This document shows, piece after piece, positions 10,378 through 23,004 of a DNA stretch of 64,000 nt. Source of the stretch: Sclerotinia nivalis (lineage: Eukaryota; Ascomycota; Leotiomycetes; Helotiales; Sclerotiniaceae); contig JAPEIS010000008.1 of the NCBI GenBank assembly GCA_029531795.1, positions 1 to 64,000 on the forward strand, read 5' to 3'. Made by a program: the position numbers and the translations under genes. Positions within the stretch are counted from its first letter, which is position 1, and each line of letters opens with the position of its first letter. The notes below the pieces were generated by a model. It searched no databases, was not told the origin of the DNA, and saw only the letters and a list, made by a program, of their open reading frames with translations.

Positions 10378-13300
10378 TTATATATTGTATCGATCATACC
10401 AAGACATAGCCTGATTAAAGTGTACATAAACATTTCGAAGATCTTTGATCGCACACCACCTTCTCTTATACTCTTCATACATCAATACATTACTAATTAG
10501 AATATTCTCCCCATGTGGTGCTGCAAACCGCCACATTGCCCAATTAAACTTCGGTAAGAATCAACCCAAATTACATTGTTTTATTGTATCCTGTATTCCT
10601 AAGCCCTCTTTTATAATTTGCTTGTGATTCTATATCTATTCCCAATGATCTTTGTACAATAAGGATTCCTGTTGAATCAAGTTGCTACCATAACAAAATC
10701 GAAGAGCTCTAAATGCTACTATTATAACAATAGTTTCTGATAACGAGTATATCATACCTGTGTATACAAGAACATATTCAAAAAGAAAACAATATTTATT
10801 GATTTGAACCAAAAGAAAATCAAGCAGCTCTCGAGTAGGGATAATATAATAAAAAAGAATAAATTGAACAATATCAACTTTGTTATCGTACAGATCCCAT
10901 TGTTGTTACTGCTGATAAACCTTTTCCATCATAATCAAAGAGATACGATACTCTTCTCGAATCCCATACAACTTCCTGCAATTATCGACAAGATTTGCAT
11001 AGACCCGCTTCTTGCTATAAAGGTAGCCAAACTCACAAACGGTTTTGGAGAAGGTAATCCCACCTCCTTCTTATTATAGTGATCGGATGTATCCAAAATC
11101 GAGAGTTAGATTCTCAACTGAATCATTATCAAAGACGTATACCTTTGATGAATCAAAGAGTATCTTAATCAATGTGTAATGTTGAGAATAGATCAATCCA
11201 TCTCTACTTTCTTGCCCATTTGGGACAGCAAATAGAGTCTGGTCTATAGTATCCCGCATTATCGCCCAAGGATATATGGTACGTTTAGGGTTCCCTTTAG
11301 CTGGGCTGTTATCTGCATCAAGAACTACCCGGCTCTTAGTATACGCTTTGAGGCAACACTTCTTCCACAAGAATATTTCTGTTTCGTGATCTTCCGGAAT
11401 ATGATTATATGGTAGAGCACTATCTTCGGATATCACTTGCTTTGCAAAATCAACAAACATACGATCTTGATTATAAAATTGTGCATCAGTTACTTCAGAC
11501 CACTTTGTTTTCCAACCATTATACACTTGAATCAGATTAGCATCCATAAATTCCAACTTAGTATTCTTTGAATCGGCAAATAAGGTTGTTCCTCGAAATC
11601 GATCAAAACCCGGATTCTCATCGATAGTTTGAAGAATAAGGCTTTAGAGTATATCAAGGTATTAAAATTGTATAGTATATTTGATAAGCTGATTTCTTAC
11701 TGACTTCGCAGTCGAATCCAAATTTGAAATTTTAGCAGATGTAGAATAATATTGTATAATATTGAAGGACCCAATTATTTTATTTATTGCTGGGCCAACA
11801 ATAGCATCATAAAAGAATTCATTATCTTGCTTGCTCAAATAAATAATATATTTATAATCACTCTCTAAATGAAGAGCTGGAAAGAAGATGAAAATCAATA
11901 ATGAATCCATTCCAATCGCAATACCAAAGCAATAATAAGGAATCTTGTGAAGTGGGATGTATTTGTACATCAATATACTACAATCATTATATACCGGCAT
12001 TTGCAATCTAAAGTAAATATCATTTGTAAGATTGAAAATAGGATATACTTTAGATAACCAATTGATACCTCGTTTTGCAAATGTTAAGTTAATAGGGAAG
12101 CAACAAGTGTTATCAATATCAAACGTTATCTTAGGATAGCGATTCTTTTTATTAGCTATATAATGTTGTGATAAGCACAAGTTTTTAGGTAGATTCTCAT
12201 TCCGTATTCCAGTGTTTTCAGATATAGTTGATACACTTATACCTTCAAATGCTGTTTGATAATCGAGGCCATTATGATCTTCTGCCTTTATCAATTTAGA
12301 ACTACTCAAAACATCAGGTAAGGGTACACCTCCAATATAATTTCCTTTAAGAAGATTAGTAATTTGTAATAAAAATAAACATTCAGAATATATATCTAAT
12401 CATTGATAATATTCGTGATGAAATTGATTAACTTGAAAATACTGTTCATGAGTATAGCCTTGGAAATTCCGAAACTACTTGGCAAACTTGAAGGCAGTTC
12501 GCTCAATAAGAATAGAAGATACTATTGCATTTGGAGAGGTTCTTAGTATTGGAGAATCTGTTATTGTTGGAGTAGAAATTGGATTGGGTATAGAGATGGT
12601 AGGATTTGGTGTTGTTCGAATTATTGGCTGAATAAGCGAAGACAGTACAAAACTTTCAATTCGACGAAAAGGTGAAGGAGAAGTATCGTTGGAAAGTCTT
12701 TCTATAATTGAAGAGAAAGATATATTGTTTTCAAATGATTTTGTTGTTAAGGGCTTTATCCATAATAAAAGATTGTTTTTCTGAGTTGGAAATGATATGC
12801 TTTGTTTACTAGTGCTTCCCTTGCTATTAGTTCTATTTGATGATGATAATAAAGGGAATGATTTGGATTGAATTGGTGTTTCTGGTGGTATTGTATTCAT
12901 TGAAGATCTTTGAATGCTCGCTGGTTCATTAGATGGGTTTGATATAACAATGCTATTATTATTCTATATCATTATTGGTTCATTTATAGAACTAATATAC
13001 GAAGAGTAAGAATACTAAGGCTCTTCATTGTGAATTCCCTTTTCTTGATTAACAATATGTGAGTTTTCCATCATCTGTATTTCTGATATCCCTATTTCAA
13101 CTGTTCCTTCAATATGTGTTTCTGATATCCCACCAATTCTTGCCTCCTCAACTATGCTAGTCGTATGGACCGATCGCAATCCTATCAGAATTTCTGCAAT
13201 CTCTATATTGTATTTGTTTCTCTTAAGATTAACCTCTTGTTTGTTTTTTTGGATTTGCTTAATCTGTATAGCAACATCGGTATTTTTATCGATCGAAAAT

Positions 13301-13590
13301 AATTGAATCAATAATAAAGAAATCGATCGCAAGGTTTCTGAAACATTGTTTTTTTGAGTATTATGATCTTGAGGGATTTGAATATCCGTTCGAAGGTCAA
13401 TTGTAGGAGAAATATTTATAGGGATATCTGAATGGAGCGAAGGCTTGTATACAATAAAATCGATTAAGCCCAAAAATTGGAGCGCTTTTTTTTCTCGATA
13501 GCGGAGGGTGCTCTCGATATTCGCTTTTCTAGTTTCTTCGATATTCGAATACTTCTTCGGTCGTCCATTATGTTTCTTTTGAGGTAACAT
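10378..13590 (-). pseudogene. Large unidentified ORF of a terminal-repeat element, decayed
   Basis: Coding sequence on the minus strand fills the interval between the two 473-bp repeats. It starts at ATG 13590 (MLPQKKHNGRPKKYSN, a basic N-terminal patch of a kind I associate with other repetitive fungal ORFs), continues through a Ser/Thr/Pro-rich part (12900-12475), a part around 12395-11662, and a part from about 11650 to a TAA at 10378. In the last part one frame continues through 11074 with a tandem TAA TAA, then CEFGYLYSKKRVYANL, more isolated stops, and FLPKFNWAMWRFAAPHGEN to the end. The stops fit CAA/CAG or TGG mutated by C-to-T or G-to-A. Earlier parts lie in different frames, so introns or frameshifts exist. 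I see no transposase, reverse transcriptase or helicase motif. I have a memory of similar repeated hypothetical proteins in Pezizomycotina but cannot name the family. Confidence 0.6.
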
Positions 13591-13621
13591 TTTAATCTTA
13601 TGAAGAAGTTGATAATAAAAG

Positions 13622-14094
13622 TAGATTTTGCAGGGTAAGGGGAAATAAGTGTTTGAAAAACCTCGATTAGGAAAGCGGTGATTTGCTGACAATATCGAAC
13701 TTCTTAAAGTTAACTTTGATCAATCATATCTTCATCCACGATTTTTTTATAATAATATAATTAAGTATAGTATTATTTTGTAATATATAGATTTGGGTTA
13801 TTAGATTTTCATTATTTTATTCAAAAGCTAGAAGTCTTTTTTAGGGTTAGAATGTTCGTTGTTTGAAAAACCTTGATTCGGAAGGCGATGGACCCATCGG
13901 CAGTATCACGCTTTTCGCCAAATCGAGAAATGCAGTACCACAATACCTACCTTTCATCAACTATAACTCCTCCTACAATTTCTCAATAATAAAATAAATG
14001 ATTGTGCTGTGTTTGTTATGTTATTTAGAAGGGAATGCATACCTAAATTTCCAAAATCATATCCTGACCCGGACCCCATATTTACTCTTCTAAA
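13622..14094. repeat. 473-bp direct terminal repeat, right copy
   Basis: Partner of 9899-10371, same orientation and the same length. It starts 32 bp upstream of the ATG at 13590 and would contain the promoter if the element is transcribed on the minus strand. The seven bases 'gaataat' directly after it (14095-14101) also occur at 9889-9895, three bases before the left copy, which may be a target-site duplication with a slightly misplaced boundary. Confidence 0.85.
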
Positions 14095-14304
14095 GAATAA
14101 TTGAACCCTGGTTTTCCAGCTCTTTACGACAATTGTATTATAGAAATTTTATATAATAATAAAATTTAATAAAATGAAATCATATTACTAATATATCACG
14201 TGATCATATAACCATTGGTTCGGTAAATATTATTAAGTGATTTAATAACTTATTAGGAATTCTTATATAAACTAGCGAAGGAAGAAACTGTCTCAAAGCT
14301 TCCT

Positions 14305-14457
14305 ATGGAGACAAGTTTGTCTAAATTCATAACAACAGAAACCGTCAGGCCATTCTTAGATCGCATCGTTAAATTTACCACTACCGAAGATTTGAAGAAT
14401 CTCGCGACCATCGAATCTCTGAATCCAATCATCAATGCTATCCCGAAATATCATTGA
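14305..14457 (+). CDS. Possible small protein or exon, 50 residues
   Basis: The frame reads METSLSKFITTETVRPFLD and continues to KYH followed by TGA, with mixed, non-AT-driven codon use unlike the flanking repeats. It is also open upstream of the ATG for about 17 codons, to a TAG. It lies 80 bp before the two-exon gene on the same strand. It could be a separate small gene, an upstream ORF or an exon of the next gene; I found no convincing splice donor joining them. No domain is recognised. Confidence 0.3.
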   Translation: METSLSKFITTETVRPFLDRIVKFTTTEDLKNLATIESLNPIINAIPKYH

Positions 14458-14537
14458 ATCACTTCTCTACTTCTCTCTCTTGGAGAACTATCTCAAGCTT
14501 TCAATCAATCACATAATTGCCAACTTTCGATCTAAAG

Positions 14538-14830
14538 ATGTCTAATCCATCTTCAGAAATGACTCCATTCCTGTCACGCGTATGTAAACTTCGTCAATAT
14601 TCGTGGGGCCTGCTGATATTTTGGATTAGGGAAGAGAACATGGACATCTGAGGACTCGGGAAGACTTTTTTGATGAGCTCAATAAAAGCGTCTTTTATTT
14701 TGAGAAGGAGATGCTTGAAGAAATGTATAACGCTGATCGTCATCAATCATGCACGGCAGTCTGCGATGAAATTCCAAATATCGAATGCAATGTAAACAAT
14801 TCTATTTTCGAATTTAACTCAACTAGCTAA
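14538..14830 (+). CDS. Small two-exon gene, 80-residue protein
   Basis: Exon 1 is 14538-14579 (MSNPSSEMTPFLSR). A 50-nt intron, 14580-14629, begins GTATGT, has a CTGAT branch-like element and ends TTAG. Exon 2 is 14630-14830 and keeps the frame to a TAA. The protein is 80 residues, acidic in its middle (EDFFDELNKS, FEKEMLEEMYNAD) and has three Cys near the C terminus (SCTAVC and IEC). No signal peptide or membrane segment is visible, and I recognise no family. It lies in unique DNA between the terminal-repeat element and a secreted-protein gene. Support comes from the good intron and codon use; expression is unknown. Confidence 0.55.
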
Positions 14831-15011
14831 GCACTACAATACAAAAAGGGAAAGAAAAACAAGGCCTGAACAAATAAATATGCAATCATAACAAAAATCT
14901 GGCGACGAAACAATGGATTAGGTGGCCACCTAGCCCATGTTCGCTTGCCCTATTACTGATAACAGGACAGTTGTATTGAGTTCTCGTAGAGAACCATAGC
15001 TTTTAAGCTCT

Positions 15012-15855
15012 TTATTTGCAAGTCAAATCGCCATTGCCTTTGTTGAAAGTACAACGGTTGCCATTGTATCTATAGGAAAGCTAGTTATCTATTAGTATAA
15101 TGGTTTCGTTTTATTTTTTATCGGCAATATTCCTTACATTGATATATCCACCTTCGCTATGGGTATAGAATGCATTGTTTCCAGACATGTACATACAATC
15201 GTAACTATAATAGTAAGCTATCGAATTTTAAAGAAATAGCTATCAAAGCATATAGGGTACTTACTCAGTGTTGAGCATACCAAGAGAGAGTTTGGCAGAC
15301 ACTTTTCCATCAATGCCACCAGGATTAGCAACATTATAACCTTTGTTGTAACAAACAACGGCAGGGAATTTATTGTAATCTGGATTTCTTGCCCACATTT
15401 CGAGAGTAGTCTTTTGAGTAAAGGCTTCACGTGTCTGGAAAGTATATTAGTATCAAAACAATTTCTTTGGGGTATTCTTGATATTCACTTCGTTCCATTT
15501 TCCGAGGTTGGCGATAGTCTGCTGTCCAATCTCAACAGCGATCTTGGTCAAGATAGCAATGCCCTTGATTGCAGCAATTCCAGCTATAACTACGACTGGT
15601 GCAATACGTTTTTGAAGCGCTGGATTGGTCTCATTATCCTCTTTGGCGATCAATGTTCCAGTGGCATCAAACTATCAAATCATTAGCACTTTATACAGAA
15701 CTTTGAGAAATATTTCTAACTTGTCCACTGAAATGAGTTTCAACCGAGGGCGCAACGACTGCATTTGGATCTCCAACTGCAGCTACTGGAGCTGGGAAAG
15801 CAGCTGCATTGACGATAGCTACGCAGGTAATAATGGTGGCAATGGAGAACTTCAT
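15012..15855 (-). CDS. Small secreted protein, five exons, 207 residues
   Basis: Reading the minus strand, exons are 15855-15721, 15671-15489, 15434-15265, 15204-15138 and 15080-15012. The introns of 49, 54, 60 and 57 nt have GT..AG ends and branch-like TGCTAAT, TACTAAT or similar. All junctions keep frame. The protein opens with a signal peptide (MKFSIATIITCVAIVNAAA), then a Pro/Ala/Val stretch, a hydrophobic helix-like segment (VVVIAGIAAIKGIAILTKIA, about residues 76-95) and a conserved-looking C-terminal part with PAVVCYNKGYN, DYDCMYMSGN and GGYINLSY. Four Cys after the signal peptide (134, 166, 195, 206) could form two disulfides. I associate these C-terminal motifs with a family of uncharacterised secreted ascomycete proteins (possibly DUF7888; not certain). 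No frame damage is seen although repeats surround it. An extracellular role is inferred from the signal peptide; host interaction would be speculation. Confidence 0.85.
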
Positions 15856-15990
15856 TTTGATGAAAGTGAGTGAGTGATTGATTTTCTTAAAGAAAGTTTG
15901 GATGTTGGAGTGAGTGGAGAATGATTGTCTGAATGTGCGATGGCTGAGTGAATGTGATGATGATAGAATGTATTGAACGGGAAAGGACAG

Positions 15991-16004
15991 AGGTTTATAT
16001 ACTC
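15991..16004 (-). promoter_or_regulatory. TATA-like box upstream of the secreted-protein gene
   Basis: The minus strand reads 'gagtatataaacct', about 140 bp upstream of the ATG at 15855. The stretch between it and the ATG is C/A/T-rich with 'actcactcac' repeats, like a 5' untranslated leader. Confidence 0.45.
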
Positions 16005-16139
16005 TTTTTCCCTCATATAACTTCCATCCATTTCGCTCATCGATATCTTGAACACAAATTCAAATTAATTAGAGTTTATCCTCAGAAAACTTTAAGCAAT
16101 ATTGCAAACACATGTTCGATGCCAAACCTCCAAAGATAA

Positions 16140-17164
16140 AAATTAAATTGACACTCTAGATACTTCTTGGGCGTAGCAATTTGAAATCTGCATTGCTTTT
16201 ATCTTTTAAGTGGTTTCATTAATAGCCAAAGCAATCTTATCACATAATGCTTTTAGCATGTGCATATTGGTTCTGGTAACCACAAGTAGTGTACTCATTT
16301 ACAACTCTTCGTTGGCGTCTTGGGCCTTGGTGTTTTGATCTACAAGCTAAGAATTTGAAGGTTTCTTGGAAGCTATCTGCTTCCGCCCAGATGAGTTTGA
16401 CGATCCGTTAAACTTTTAAGCTATTTGAGTAGTTCGATCAACCAAAACAGATCATTTGGTGGAGTAATTAAAGAAATATCCGTGCACTTTGATTCGTTAA
16501 GGATTTGTTAAATTTTTTAATCCTAACCTCGTCTCAACTCTAATAGTAGTGTCACCCTTGACCATCTCTTTACCACTTCCCATTTCCTTACCATTGTCAG
16601 TATCACCACCATTGACTGTTTCTCTATCATTGTTGTCGGTAGTATCACCACCATTGTCGATTTTCCCACTATCATCTTTAGGCCTGTCAACACTATAAAC
16701 TGCTTCTGAAAAATCACTATTGACCACTTCATCATTGGGCCTATCAATATCATAAACTACTTATAATACAAATAGTTTTAATCCAATCATTAAAACCCCT
16801 TCTGGATTGAACAACTCCGAAAGATGTCTTTTCATTCTTAATCATTACTTCAACACTTTTTATAATTATCTCCTCATTACTTTCCTCTCTTCTACTTCAC
16901 TCTTTTTTCTTTTGCTACTCCACATTCCCCTCCCCTACTTCACCCTCCCCCCTCTACTTTACCCTCCCCCCTCTACTTTACCCTCCCCTGTTTCATTCTT
17001 CCCCCTCCTTTAGTTCATTCTTTCCCCTCTACTACACTACTCTCTTTCACCCTCATTCTTGATCATCTTTTTACTATTATCGGTTTCTCTATTATTATCA
17101 TTAAACTTTACTCTTGGCCTTCTATTGTATCACTTTCTGTCGATAGGCATATACAGTACTTGCC
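16140..17164. other. Intergenic region, low-complexity, no gene called
   Basis: No convincing gene. From 16500 to 16760 two minus-strand frames are open together because of short GGTGGTGATAC-like repeats, which I regard as low complexity. From 16915 to 17040 the plus strand is pyrimidine-rich, with a tandem 'accctcccccctctacttt' unit. Sequence 17165-17177 is the left copy of the LINE A target-site duplication. Confidence 0.55.
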
Positions 17165-17605
17165 AACTCCTCTATATGATTGATTGATTGATTGATTTAA
17201 TTAACGTCTACACTGAATCTAAGATTATTTAAGACGGCTAAAAGCTTTATAAGCTTCTAACAAATAATAAATGGTAATATACTGATCTAGCGATTATAGC
17301 AAATATAAAGTTAAATCGATAAAATTGATCTTTATCTTTTAATTGAGTAAAAAAAATGAAAACTAATTCTAAAGTTCTAAAACCCTTTTTATTAATATTA
17401 TTATATATAATAAGGAAAATAACAAATAAAATATAATATAATTCAAATTGGAATGGTTGTTTTTTTGAAGGGGGGGGGGGTAATTAATCAATTCGGTCAA
17501 TTAAATTGACCAAATTGATTAAATTGATCAAATTTGATCAATCTAGTCGAATTCATCTAATTGATCCCTTTCTTCTTTTTCTTCTTTTTGTAGTCTAGTG
17601 AAATG

Positions 17606-20600
17606 CTATGATCTAGTGATTATTTTCGTTGCCTCGATGAATTCGAGGGTTTTAATGATTTCCGTTTTGGTGTGAAGTAAATACTTTATAGTTAATTGTA
17701 AAATAGGATTGTTTTTTTTGAGTATATTTCTTGATGATTTGTATACAAGACAATTAAGGAGAAGATGATTAGGAATTTCCCTTTTTCTGTATCTGCAATT
17801 GTCGTTTGATGCAATTCCGAAACGTTTTAGGTATGATTTGAAATAACCATATCCAATTTTGAATTGAAATAAAGTATTGATATAGTTTCTTTTGGTGTTT
17901 TCTGGGGTTTCGATCTTCGAACCAATTTTCCAAAAGTATGATTTTGAATAATTTGAATTGATTGAATTGAAGAGGATTTTTTATTTTTGATCTTTTGTTT
18001 TTTTGATCTTTATTCTTAAAAAGGCGAAATTAGTTTTGTTAAATGATGATTTTAATTTTGTAGTTTCTTTTGTCAAAGTATCGGTTAGTTTGTTTCCTTT
18101 TACTGAGGTATATCCCGGAACCCAATTGAATGAGATTTCGGTTCCCTTTTGTATAAGAGATTCTGCTGTTTTGATTGCTTTGATTTGGCAAGCTTGATTA
18201 GGGGCATCGAATGGTATTCTCAATCGATATAATTCAACTTGATTATCTGAGTAGATTTTGAATTTGTTACTCGATTGGGCTATAGAATTAGTATATTCGA
18301 TTGCTTTGGTAACTCCAAAAAGCTTTCTATTGTATACTAATTGATTTACACCAATATTAAAAGTTTCCTTGTAGGAGATTTGGCTATTGACTGAGATAAC
18401 AACGATTCCGATACCTATTTCAATTCCTTCCAAAGTTAAGGAAATATCTGTATAAATCACAATAGTATTTTTGTCTTTATATTTGAAGGCTAGATTGTAA
18501 ACAATTGCTATCTTTTTTTTAGGTAATTTGTTAATATTGATTTTATATAGAGTATCTTTCTTCCACGAAGGGAAATAAAAATGATCGATCTTCTCTAAGG
18601 TAGAAAGATCGAAATCTTCTTTGATTGAACTTATAATTTTCTCGAGTTGTATAGGCTTTGGTAATTTCCTCTAAAGGATTGCTATTAGATTTAGATCTGC
18701 TTTTTTGATGACTAATTTTCGAATGATTATATTGATTGAATGAAAAGGCAAGATTTTTAATAATTTGAAAACATATTATCTAATTCCAATATTTAATCTG
18801 ACTTCTGGGGAGTATAATACAGTTTCTATTTCCATTGGTTTGATTGATAAGGTTTTGAAGATTTCTAAGATCTTTCGAAAAACAAGGTTCTGAAATGATT
18901 GAAGGATCTTTTTGAATGATATTTGATTTTTCCATCATATGATTGACCCGTAATCGATTATATTGATTACACAGGCTATATATAATTATCTTAATACTTT
19001 CGGGCTGAACCCTTTTTCTATATTAGCTAATTTGGTTATTCGATAAAATACCGTTTTAGCTTGAATAGTTCGGATTGAAATATGTTGCTTAAAATTGAAG
19101 CCAGAATCGAATTATATTCCTAATCATCTTATTAGTATTAAAGATTGTACAATTTCGAAATTTGGAAGTTTGATTGAAATATCTTTGATATATTTGGATG
19201 TAGAGAAATATATAAGTTCTATTTTGGTTAGATCGAATTGAATAGCATTCTTTTCATTTAGAGTATAGATTTGTCGAGCTACTTTTTCGAGGGAAAGGAT
19301 ATTCTTTTTTTAGTTTGTTGAATATATGATTAAGGCTATATCGTTTATATACGAAAGATATCCAATCGAATTCGATTAGAAGAGGTTTCGGATATAGATT
19401 AAGAAAAGGATTAATGAAATAGGATTTCCTTGTAGAATTCCAATATTGATTGATTTGAAGGTTTCTGTTTGATTATCGAATGAGAATTTGAATAACCTGT
19501 TTTCCAAAAATGATGAAATCCAAACGATAAGATTAATCAAGAGTTTTAGATTCTTGTATATATCTAAAAGACGATTCTTGAATACATAATCGAAAGCGCT
19601 TTTGATATTCAGAAAAAAAACTGAAATTTTCTTTTTGATTTTAGTATTCCTTTCGATTTCGATAGTGAGTAGGATTGCTGTATCGATTACTAACTTCTTT
19701 TGTTTTTCATTCATTTATATATGATAAAGTAATTTCGTTGTTTCCGTTAAATAGCTAAGTCTTTGAACTAGGATTCTTTTACTGATCTTGTTTAAGTAGT
19801 TGAATAATACAATGACCCTATATACTTTTGGTATACTATAATCTGGTTTCGAAGGTTTCTTGAGGATAGTTTCTATAATTTGTTTTCAATAAAAAGAGTA
19901 ATACCCTAGATTAATTAGATTACTAAAAAGTATAAAGAATTCTTTCGGAATTGCTTTGTAAATCCGGATAATAATTTCTTGAATAATGCCATTAAGGCCT
20001 AAGGTTTTCCCCTTGATTTTGGCTGAGCACATATTGAGAAGTTCGTTTTCAATAAGTTTGGATTAATTCCATTGTTTTGATTGTTTGTATTTTTCCTATA
20101 TAGATGCAGGAATACTTGGGGGAAAGGAGAATAGGATCGATTTGAATGTTGAGCATTTTCCTTCGAATAAGCTTTCTAGTTTTGAAGGGCTAGATCTGAT
20201 ATTCGGGATTTTTTCGGTTCGAAGATCTTTTGTATAGGATATAGCTTTGAAAATCGTTTGGGTATCCTCCTTTTCCAGAAATTCATTCCAATGGTTTTTC
20301 TTAACTGTTTTAATAACTTAACAATAATGATTTCTTGTCGATTGATAAACTCTTTTGAGTAAATCATCTTCAGAATATTGTTTAATATCTTCATATACTG
20401 ATACAAATCTTTTTCGAAGATCTTTCAATTCTGGAATCCACCAGGGTTTTGCTTTTTTGGTTGATTTACATTTAGGAATGCTTGTATTTACTGAATATAT
20501 AATGATTCGAGTAAATTCTGTAATGGTATCATTGAGTATTTGTATATTCGATTTGTTAATCAATAAGGAATCAAAAGAATCGGATTCTGAAATAAATAAA

Positions 20601-21484
20601 TTAAGGTATTCATTCGAATTCAAGATTGATGATTTCGATATCTTGGTTTTTAGGATGAATATGAATTTATTTTAATTAGCTAGTTTTGTATTGAATCTAA
20701 TTATTGAAGTAGTGTTTAATATATAGGAAAAGTTGTCTTTTATTTCAAAAAGAATGCCTAAATGGTTTAAATCGAGATCAGGAAGAACTTGTTAATCGAT
20801 AATGTTGGAGGAAATAGTTTCTGTAGTTAAAGTGAAATCCAGAACAATTAGGTTTATTATATTCGTTTAATAAAAGGTACTGATATTTAGTTTGTTGAAC
20901 AGAATAAAATTGTAGTCTTTAAACCATTCCGCTAATTGATTAGCATTCGAACTTTTGTTTGAGAATGGATCCTATCAAGGGTGATGAGAGTTGAAGTCTT
21001 TTGTAAGGATAGTATACTAGATGAGGAGAATATTGAATAAGTATCTTTCGATTATGTAGCTTTTCTTTTTCGTTTAATTAGTTTCATTGTAAATATTGAA
21101 GAGTTGAATAGTATAATTCCCTTAAATGATATTGACAATTTAGATATCTGGATCTCTAGGGGAATTCGGGGCTAAAGATATCAATGGTTTGTATACTTTT
21201 GAAATGTATATCATTGTCCGAGGACGAAGGTTCGAAGGGTAGTTAAAAAGGAATTGGAAGAAACTGGAATGGATGATTGATCTGATTGAAGAATAATCTT
21301 TTTCAAGATTTGGAAGGATTTATGGTTTTTGAATGATTAGAAAATCGATATTGAGTTTTATAACAAGTTGAAAAGCACTCTCTATAGCTTAAAGGCTTTT
21401 GTTTAAATTGATTTGAAGGATGCGAATATTGTTGTACAGTATTAATTGGTTTTCTTTATAATTGTTTAATAGATTTCGCAGGGT
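17606..21484 (-). pseudogene. LINE A ORF2: endonuclease, reverse transcriptase and RNase H relic
   Basis: Homologous along its length to ORF2 of LINE B but with more stops; the start is estimated by alignment. Visible pieces include a reverse-transcriptase part at 19714-19376 (FFLNIKSAFDYVFKNRLLD and GILQGNPIS), an RNase H part at 18460-17981 (YTDISLTLEGIEIGIGI, IYSDNQ, NWVPGYTSVKGNKLTDTLTK) and a C-terminal zinc-knuckle remnant in which CRCG has become CRYR. A TAG at 17606-17608 corresponds to the LINE B ORF2 stop. The RNase H Trp-Val-Pro motif is intact here, while LINE B has a stop at that Trp. Confidence 0.85.
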
Positions 21485-23004
21485 TTCGAATTGGCTTTAT
21501 AATCTCCTTAACAATTAGCACATTTGATTACTAGATATTGATAAAGTTTGCCTTTTGCTTAATAGACTAAATATAAATGTTTAGCAGTAGAATATTTATT
21601 GTTATATAACCCACAAACAGAAAATTTCTTACAATATAATTCGTTGTAGTCGAAACTTTAATATTTCTGATATTGAGAATTGGATTTGGAATCGTAGAAC
21701 TTTTCGACTTTTATACTAATTCCAACAATATATAGCCTTTTTCGAATAACTAGATCTGCTTCTTTTTCGATAACAAAAGCTATTACAACAACTCTTTCTC
21801 GTTGAATTGTTCTTCTGGTTGATGAGATAAGCTAATATGGTATTCCTACTAAAAAACAATCAGAATTGTATATTTTAATTTCTTTTGAAATAAAATCCAT
21901 TCCTTTAGGTTCTGAGAATTCCTTAATTAGAATTTTGTAGATAATCATTTTGTACTATACTTGATCTTTCTGAATTCTTTCAGATTTCAATATTTAATTC
22001 CAGATTCCTTTTTTATTCAATAAGAATTAAAAGGTGAATAAATTGTTAATAATTATAATAAAGTTATTATTAATAGAAATAATAATAATTAAAATAACAG
22101 GACTTTTGATACCAGCTACTTTGAATACTTCATTGATCTGATTTCTCATTTGAAAAAATAAAAAGAAAAGAGGATATTCGATTTCCGGATTGATAAGGAT
22201 TAGACATCTTATTAAAATATCCTTTTTCTTTTCCTTTTGCTCTATAGATTTCTGTTTTACAGGTTTTCCTTTTGTAACTAGATTCCATTCTTTTATAGTT
22301 TTAGCGATAATAGTATAGTTTATATTATTGATTGATATAATGATTATAGAAAAAGAAATTGAAAGATTCGGAAGATTGAAAAGATAGTTAGCTTGTTTTT
22401 CGATTTGTTTGATAGCATTTTCCAAATGGGAGATTTGGGATGTAATAATATTTGAGACTCTTGTGAGCTTTCCTTTTTCGAAGTATTCACAGAATATTTC
22501 GATTAGATCAAGGAGTTTTGATTATTCTTCATTATCCTTTTCCAGAAAAGCAACTAGGATGAGTAAATCTCTGACTTGTTTGATAACTTCTTTTGATGAA
22601 TTGATACAAAATTCTGAATAACTGAATTACCGTCTTCGTTTATTATTGAATTGAAGCGTTGGAGGATTGATTGGTGATTTGAATAGATCATCAAAGCTCA
22701 AGATATCACGTTGAGCTTGAAAGTTGAAAGATTGGGAAGGAATAGGGCTGGAAAGAATAAATGAGGGATTATTGTTCCCTTTATGAATAATATACTCAAT
22801 ATGGTTCTCTTGGCATAGAATACCTAATATCACTTCTGAACAATTGAATAAAATAATGCCCATCATGGAGATTTCTTCACTCATAATGAAGGGATGAAGA
22901 GGGTAAGAATTTTTGTGTTTTAGCGCGATTTCACGCATTTTGGGCACCGGCGACAGTATCACAACAACTACTGGTTCGATTTCTTTGGGGACAATTGCAT
23001 TCAA
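21445..23004 (-). pseudogene. LINE A ORF1: Gag-like relic
   Basis: The frame opens with ATG at 23004 (MNAIVPKEIEPVVVVILSP), includes the DILSFDDLFKSP and FNNKRRR motifs shared with LINE B ORF1, and continues through 22425-22027 to about 21445, where zinc-knuckle remnants are heavily mutated. Several stops and frameshifts break it. In this class of element ORF1 encodes an RNA-binding, nucleocapsid-like protein. Confidence 0.75.

Noticed and set aside
10804..11079. Plus-strand 91-codon ORF
   Set aside because: It lies antisense to the continuous minus-strand frame of the terminal-repeat element, which has recognisable protein texture.
14253..14435. Minus-strand 60-codon ORF
   Set aside because: The plus strand at the same place reads a better frame (14305-14457); the minus ORF is probably its shadow.
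16497..16753. Two overlapping minus-strand ORFs of 76 codons
   Set aside because: Both are open because of GGTGGTGATAC-type repeats; no splice sites, domains or start context support them.
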